Shown piece by piece: positions 60,151 to 64,000 of a stretch of 64,000 nt of DNA (position 1 is its first letter; each line of letters begins with the position of its first letter). The notes under the pieces are model-generated. The model did not search any database and was not told the origin of the DNA. It was given only the letters and a program-made list of their open reading frames with translations. Made by a program: the position numbers and the translations under genes. Origin of the DNA: Pirellulales bacterium (GTDB taxonomy: Bacteria; Planctomycetota; Planctomycetia; Pirellulales; JAEUIK01); the NCBI GenBank assembly GCA_019694435.1, contig JAIBBZ010000018.1, positions 1 through 64,000 of the forward strand, read 5' to 3'.

Positions 60151-61929
60151 ATGACCCGGTGGACGTTGCGGATATTCGGAACGGTCTTGTTGTTGTCGGT
60201 CTCGGCCGCGTCCGCGGCCTATGCCGACGATCCTGGCCAGGAATCGCTCGACAAGGCGATCGAAAAAAAGATCAGCGCCTCGAACATTGCCGAATTGGGC
60301 GAGGTGATCGACCTTGCACAACAGGCGATCGACCAAGGCCTCGAAAAAGATAACCTCGAATTCGCCCATCAATTGCTCACGTCGTGCCTGTTGCAACGGG
60401 CCACGGCCATCTTCCAGACCGCGATCAAGGGCGCCCAAAACGATCCGCGCTGGATTCAGCAATTGCCCAAGATTCGCGAGCTGGCGCTGGCCGATCTGGA
60501 ACGGCTCCTGGCCATCGATCCCAAGCAAAGCGAGGCGCAATACCTGGTCGGCCGGCTGCAAGCGCTGCCGGGCGGCGATCGGGCCAAGGGGCTGGCCGCA
60601 CTCGACCAAGCCGAACAGCTCACCGAAGACCCCGCCGACAAGGCCAAGATCTTGACGACCCGGGCCACGCTGCAAGAGACGCCCGAAAAGCAGTTGGCCG
60701 ATCTCGATGCCGCTTTGGCCATCGACGGCCAACTGGTCGACGCCTTGCAGCGTCGCGGTCGAGTGTTGCTCGAATTGGGCCAGGCGGAGAAGGCCCTGGC
60801 CGATTTCGACGCCGTCCTGGCCGAACAGCCTGACGAAGCGGGCATTCTCGAGGCCAAGGGCATCGCGCTGCTGGCCTTGAACCGCGTCGACGATGCGATG
60901 GCCGTGTTCGATCGGGCGCTCGAGATCGAGCCGCGGATGTTTGCCACGTATCTGCATCGCGCCCGTGTGCAGATGTCGCGGGGCAACCTGGAGCAGGCGG
61001 TTGATGAGCTCGACAAGTCGCTGTTGATCAACAACGGCAACGCGGCGGCCTACCTGTTGCGTGCGACGTGCCTGCAGATGCTCGGCAAGCACGAACAGGC
61101 GGCCAAGGACATCGATCGACTGTTGCAGGTGCAGCCGGGGAACGTCGGCGGCCTGCGGTTTCGCGCGGGCATGCTCGCTAATGCGGGCAAGATCGACGAA
61201 TCGTTGAACATTCTGGAAGAGATTGCCCGGCAGTTGCCCGACGACGTCGAAGTGCGGCTGCAGCAGGCGTCGATCTTGCGGACGGCCAGCCGCGTGCAGG
61301 ACGCGATCGACGTGTTGACCCAGGTGCTGGAGAAACAGCCCAAACTGGCCCTGGCGCTTCATACCCGGGCCGACGCGCTGCTGTCGCTCGGCCGTCAGGA
61401 AGAGGCGTTGGCCGATTACCGGGCGGCAGTCGAAATCGACGGCCAGAACCCGACGCTACTGAACAACCTGGCCTGGGTCCTGGCGACCTCGCCGAACGAC
61501 GCCCTGCGCGACGGCAAGAAATCGATCGAGCTGGCCACCAAGGCCTGCGAGCTGACCGAGTTCAAGAAGGCTTTCATCCTCAGCACGCTGGCGGCCGCCT
61601 ACGCCGAGGCTGGCGATTTCGAAAATGCCAAGAAGTACGTGCAGCAGGCGCTCGACACCGGCGATGAGGATCTCAAGGACGAGATTTCCAAGGAGCAGGC
61701 CAACTACTTGGAAGGCAAACCGTGGCGCGAGACGCAATCCGTCGAAGACCAGTCGCACGACAAGACCCCGGCCGAGGAAGCGCCGGCCACGACGTCGGCC
61801 GAGACGACGACGGCCGAAGGCAAGTCGCCGGAAAGCCCTCCCGCGGGAGACACCGCGCCGAGCGACGGCCAATCCCTCGACGCGCCGGGCAAGGACGAGC
61901 AGCCCAAGTCCGCGGAGCCTGATCGCTAG
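60151..61929 (+). CDS. Exported TPR-repeat protein
   Basis: A 592-residue protein with a signal peptide (MTRWTLRIFGTVLLLSVSAA, cleaved near AYA-D). From about residue 115 there are roughly ten tetratricopeptide repeats (e.g. LVDALQRRGRVLLELGQAEK, AGILEAKGIALLALNRVDDA, AAYLLRATCLQMLGKHEQAA), ending near residue 505. The C-terminal 70 residues are Ser/Thr/Pro/Glu-rich and probably disordered. It acts as a protein-interaction scaffold in the periplasm; no enzyme domain is present. It is convergent with the SixA-like gene over 13 bp. Confidence 0.88.
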   Translation: MTRWTLRIFGTVLLLSVSAASAAYADDPGQESLDKAIEKKISASNIAELGEVIDLAQQAIDQGLEKDNLEFAHQLLTSCLLQRATAIFQTAIKGAQNDPRWIQQLPKIRELALADLERLLAIDPKQSEAQYLVGRLQALPGGDRAKGLAALDQAEQLTEDPADKAKILTTRATLQETPEKQLADLDAALAIDGQLVDALQRRGRVLLELGQAEKALADFDAVLAEQPDEAGILEAKGIALLALNRVDDAMAVFDRALEIEPRMFATYLHRARVQMSRGNLEQAVDELDKSLLINNGNAAAYLLRATCLQMLGKHEQAAKDIDRLLQVQPGNVGGLRFRAGMLANAGKIDESLNILEEIARQLPDDVEVRLQQASILRTASRVQDAIDVLTQVLEKQPKLALALHTRADALLSLGRQEEALADYRAAVEIDGQNPTLLNNLAWVLATSPNDALRDGKKSIELATKACELTEFKKAFILSTLAAAYAEAGDFENAKKYVQQALDTGDEDLKDEISKEQANYLEGKPWRETQSVEDQSHDKTPAEEAPATTSAETTTAEGKSPESPPAGDTAPSDGQSLDAPGKDEQPKSAEPDR

Positions 61930-61942
61930 GCCGGATCGAGGC

Positions 61943-62437
61943 TCAACAGCCCAACTTCTTGGCGGTGAGCAGCCACAGCAGCCGTCCTTCGCCCAGCGTC
62001 ACAGCGTCGTCGAATTCGATGGCCGCCGTGGCCCCCTTGGGAAACTTCTCGAGCTCGGCCGCCCCCGTCAGCGCAGCGGTCAGTTCGAGCACGTCGGGCG
62101 CATGACCTACCCAAGCGACCGCGGTCTGTTCCTGGGCATTGGTCCAAGCCACCAGCGCGTCGAGATCCGAGCCGGGCTCCAGGGCGGCCAGCTCGACCAG
62201 CGGCAGCGGCTGCTTGAGCCGCTCGAGCAGCAAGTCGGCCGTTTGCCGGCAACGAACCAGTGGGCTCGTGGCGATCAGCTCCGGGGCAAAGCCGTGTTTC
62301 TTGACCAGTTTCTTGGCGACGCACGCAAAGCGTTCGCGGCCTTCGTCGGTCAGCGGACGCAATCGATCGTCGGGCCAGCGCGGATCGCCGTACTCGCCGG
62401 CCCACGCATGTCGCACGATGTAGAGCAGTCGGGCCAC
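61943..62437 (-). CDS. SixA-like phosphohistidine phosphatase (histidine phosphatase family)
   Basis: A 164-residue protein of the histidine phosphatase superfamily. The catalytic RH(G) motif is R9-H10 in LLYIVRHAWAGEYG. The segment RPLTDEGRERFACVAKKLV, SPLVRCRQTADLL and WVGHAPDVLELTAALTG (with the second histidine) match SixA, which removes phosphate from phosphohistidine in phosphorelay proteins. It starts with GTG at 62437 after GGAGGAA nine bases upstream, 2 bp after the RNase HII-like gene. SixA partners are usually HPt domains, and the Amt-kinase in this window has one, but they are 38 kb apart, so a link is only possible. Confidence 0.87.
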   Translation of the reverse strand: MARLLYIVRHAWAGEYGDPRWPDDRLRPLTDEGRERFACVAKKLVKKHGFAPELIATSPLVRCRQTADLLLERLKQPLPLVELAALEPGSDLDALVAWTNAQEQTAVAWVGHAPDVLELTAALTGAAELEKFPKGATAAIEFDDAVTLGEGRLLWLLTAKKLGC

Positions 62438-62439
62438 GA

Positions 62440-63405
62440 TTACACGTTCCTCCACAAGCTGTGATCGTCGATCCCCAAGGCCGCTTGCGCCGCGGCAATC
62501 TCGGCGCGAAACCGCCGGGCGTCGGTCGGATAGCCCGCCGTCCGGCGCAGATCGGGCACGTGTCGCTGCCAGAACGCGTTGAAGGCCTCCATCGCCAGTT
62601 CGCGCAGGTACTTGGCCGTCATCGACGCCAGCGCCGTGGGGGCCTCGCATTCGCCGCGCGGACGAAAGCGGAATTCAACCATCCGGTCGTCTTGCCGCCA
62701 GCGGTAATGGCTCAACTCGGCGCGTTCGACGAGCGTCGCAATCGGTGCATCGGTGGCGAACTCCTGCAGCAGGGCCGCATAGCGGTTTCGCCCCCCGTGC
62801 TTGTCGCAAAGCGCGCGCACCGTACCGGTGGGGCAGCGCTCGAGCAACTGCCGGGCTAGGCAGATCGTGACTTCCGAGAGCACCGCGCCCTTGGTCCCTC
62901 GCCGGGCAACGAGTTCGTTGAAGCGGCGCGGATCGATCACCGCCGCGCGAATGCCGCACAAGCGAACGCCGGCCTGCGCGAGTCCCTGCTCGAGACACGC
63001 GGCCGCGTCGTCGAGCTGTGCCGGGTCGACGGCCATGGGCAAAGCGCGGTCATAGTCGTCGTGCCCGGGCTGCGCCGCCAGCGCGTCGGCGTCGTCGGGT
63101 GCCAGCAACGGCCAGAGCTCCTGCCAGGTTTGCGGATCGAGGCCCGCTGCGCGGCAGGCGGCCAGCACGCCGCGTTCGATCGACGCGAGACCACGTTGAG
63201 GAGAGTAGAGCGCCTTCGAATCGGCCACGATGACGCGCCGATCGCTCGCGCCGCGCGGCGGAAACGCCGAAGTGATCGCGCCCGGCGCCAACTCGTACAG
63301 GCCAGCGTCGGCGCAATGGTCGGGGATTTCCCACGCGGTCGCCGCGACGACCAGGGGGCCGAAATTGGGCCCAAAGCCGGCTTCATCCGTGCCGATCAAA
63401 TACAT
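62440..63405 (-). CDS. Ribonuclease HII-like protein
   Basis: A 321-residue protein whose N-terminus MYLIGTDEAGFGPNFGPLVV, then AATAWEI, is the RNase HII/RNase H-fold signature, with D7 and E8 as the first catalytic acids. SDRRVIVADSKALYS in place of the usual DSK region keeps D and K. The rest (DKHGGRNRYAALLQEF, ELSHYRWRQDDRMVEFRFRP) continues as an extended RNase H-like domain, longer than standard RNase HII (about 200-250). It probably removes RNA from RNA/DNA hybrids, or is a planctomycete-specific paralogue. ATG at 63405 begins the homologous part. It is co-directional with the SixA-like gene, 2 bp apart. Confidence 0.82.
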   Translation of the reverse strand: MYLIGTDEAGFGPNFGPLVVAATAWEIPDHCADAGLYELAPGAITSAFPPRGASDRRVIVADSKALYSPQRGLASIERGVLAACRAAGLDPQTWQELWPLLAPDDADALAAQPGHDDYDRALPMAVDPAQLDDAAACLEQGLAQAGVRLCGIRAAVIDPRRFNELVARRGTKGAVLSEVTICLARQLLERCPTGTVRALCDKHGGRNRYAALLQEFATDAPIATLVERAELSHYRWRQDDRMVEFRFRPRGECEAPTALASMTAKYLRELAMEAFNAFWQRHVPDLRRTAGYPTDARRFRAEIAAAQAALGIDDHSLWRNV

Positions 63406-63532
63406 GTTCGCAGCTCTCGCGCGATGGCGGGGGGCCGAAAAGGCACCGCTCATCCAGGCCAAATCTCCGCCCATTAGACCGGCCCGGGAGACTGCGCCAA
63501 GCCGCACGGCGATGGAACTCGCGAGCGGGGCG

Positions 63533-64000
63533 CTATTCGAAGCGCAGCAAGCCACCGGCCGGCAGGATCGGAACGACGGCGGCCGGTTGCGTCCAGCTTT
63601 GCAGGCCGACGCCCGGCACGACGCGCTGGATGCCGAGCGCCCAGGTGTCGCCAGACACCGGAGGCTTTTCGACCAACTCGTTCCAGGCAATCGCGGCTTC
63701 GATTTGCCACGTGGTTTCGGTGCGTTGCGAGGCCACGAACCAAGGCGGATTCCAAGAGTCGTCACCCCAGCACGATTCCTGCGGATGACCGCGATGATCG
63801 ATCGCCAATTGATACGCGGTTACCCAATCGCGGTCGACGTCGAATGTCCAGATGACTCGATCGTGCGTGGCCAGATCGTCGTCGTAACTGCGAGGGCCCA
63901 AGGCCGTGACGTACCTGGCCCCATCCGCGCGGCGACAGCTTGCCGCCAGGTAGAGGTATTCGTCGTCGTAGGCGATCAGCGCCACGGCCGGCCAGGTTGC
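63533..64000 (-). CDS. CBM9-like exported-protein fragment (truncated at the window edge)
   Basis: The minus-strand frame is open from base 64000 to the stop at 63533, giving the last 155 residues. WPAVALIAYDDEYLYLAASC, then TFDVDRDWVTAYQLAIDHRG and TWQIEAAIAWNELVEKPPVS, follow the carbohydrate-binding module 9-like/DOMON pattern (strand-rich, YDDxYLYxA and WxxExAIPW-like). A GTG at 63985 is in frame, but the sequence upstream to the window edge is coding-like, so the true start is outside. It is probably an exported sugar- or heme-binding domain of a larger protein. Only the C-terminus is seen. Confidence 0.72.
   Translation of the reverse strand, partial: ATWPAVALIAYDDEYLYLAASCRRADGARYVTALGPRSYDDDLATHDRVIWTFDVDRDWVTAYQLAIDHRGHPQESCWGDDSWNPPWFVASQRTETTWQIEAAIAWNELVEKPPVSGDTWALGIQRVVPGVGLQSWTQPAAVVPILPAGGLLRFE

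Noticed and set aside
61943..62437. A direct functional link between the SixA-like phosphatase and the HPt domain of the Amt-kinase.
   Set aside because: They are about 38 kb apart in unrelated operons; only general family knowledge suggests it, so it is not reported as a finding.

Overview
The window is high-GC bacterial DNA, almost certainly from a member of the Planctomycetota, probably the order Pirellulales. The evidence is lineage-typical gene content: a secreted DUF1549/DUF1553 protein beside a cytochrome c/WD40 fusion, a Ser/Thr kinase with a membrane anchor, a GMC oxidoreductase with a cysteine cluster, secreted proteins with no strong homology outside the group, and an Amt transporter fused to a hybrid histidine kinase. 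Genes are mostly in short same-strand runs separated by small gaps. No rRNA and no CRISPR array is present.

1-9.7 kb is chromosomal backbone: a SulP permease (cut by the window edge) behind a beta-carbonic anhydrase, purM, a two-gene ABC exporter, a secreted metallopeptidase, a MutT-type Nudix hydrolase, fabI, and a GAF/AAA+/Fis sigma-54 activator. 9.9-19.65 kb is an integrated element of about 9.7 kb inserted in the 3' end of a tRNA-Lys(CTT) gene and bounded by exact 20-bp direct repeats. It carries a tyrosine integrase, an AlpA/excisionase-like HTH protein behind a candidate structured leader RNA with an intrinsic terminator, a terminase-small-subunit-like protein, a tape-measure-like coiled-coil protein, small unknown genes, and four intergenic palindromes whose arms covary. 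No capsid, portal or large terminase gene is visible, so it looks like a satellite or a reduced prophage. The att core lies inside the integrase reading frame: in the excised circle the integrase would gain about 69 residues from the other end of the element.

19.7-31.6 kb: an IS3 remnant, then an ammonium-transporter/histidine-kinase fusion followed after 1 bp by an HD-GYP response regulator (an ammonium-to-c-di-GMP signalling pair by inference), an OxlT-like MFS carrier, an AT-richer patch with a lone alpha/beta hydrolase, a DinB/YfiT-like protein and two exported proteins. 31.6-39.1 kb: a thioredoxin-like [2Fe-2S] ferredoxin, two small membrane proteins, rsmE, an MmgE/PrpD protein, an exported protein and a Ser/Thr kinase.

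39.2-49.5 kb is a co-oriented block: GMC oxidoreductase, aldehyde dehydrogenase and a heme-oxygenase-like putative di-metal oxidase, overlapping or tightly spaced and possibly one oxidation pathway, then an NTF2-like protein, a Tat-exported glycosylasparaginase-like Ntn hydrolase, xylulokinase, an ornithine-cyclodeaminase-family protein, a 44-residue zinc ribbon and an SLC13 carrier. 49.5-51.7 kb holds transposon debris: an internally deleted REP-associated transposase flanked by inverted repeats, a HAF-repeat exported protein, and two transposase fragments lying head to head. 51.8-64 kb: the cytochrome/WD40 and DUF1549 pair, a GT-C-like membrane glycosyltransferase, a sugar isomerase-like TIM barrel, a second ABC exporter, a TPR protein, a SixA-like phosphatase with an RNase HII-like gene, and a truncated CBM9-like protein at the right edge.
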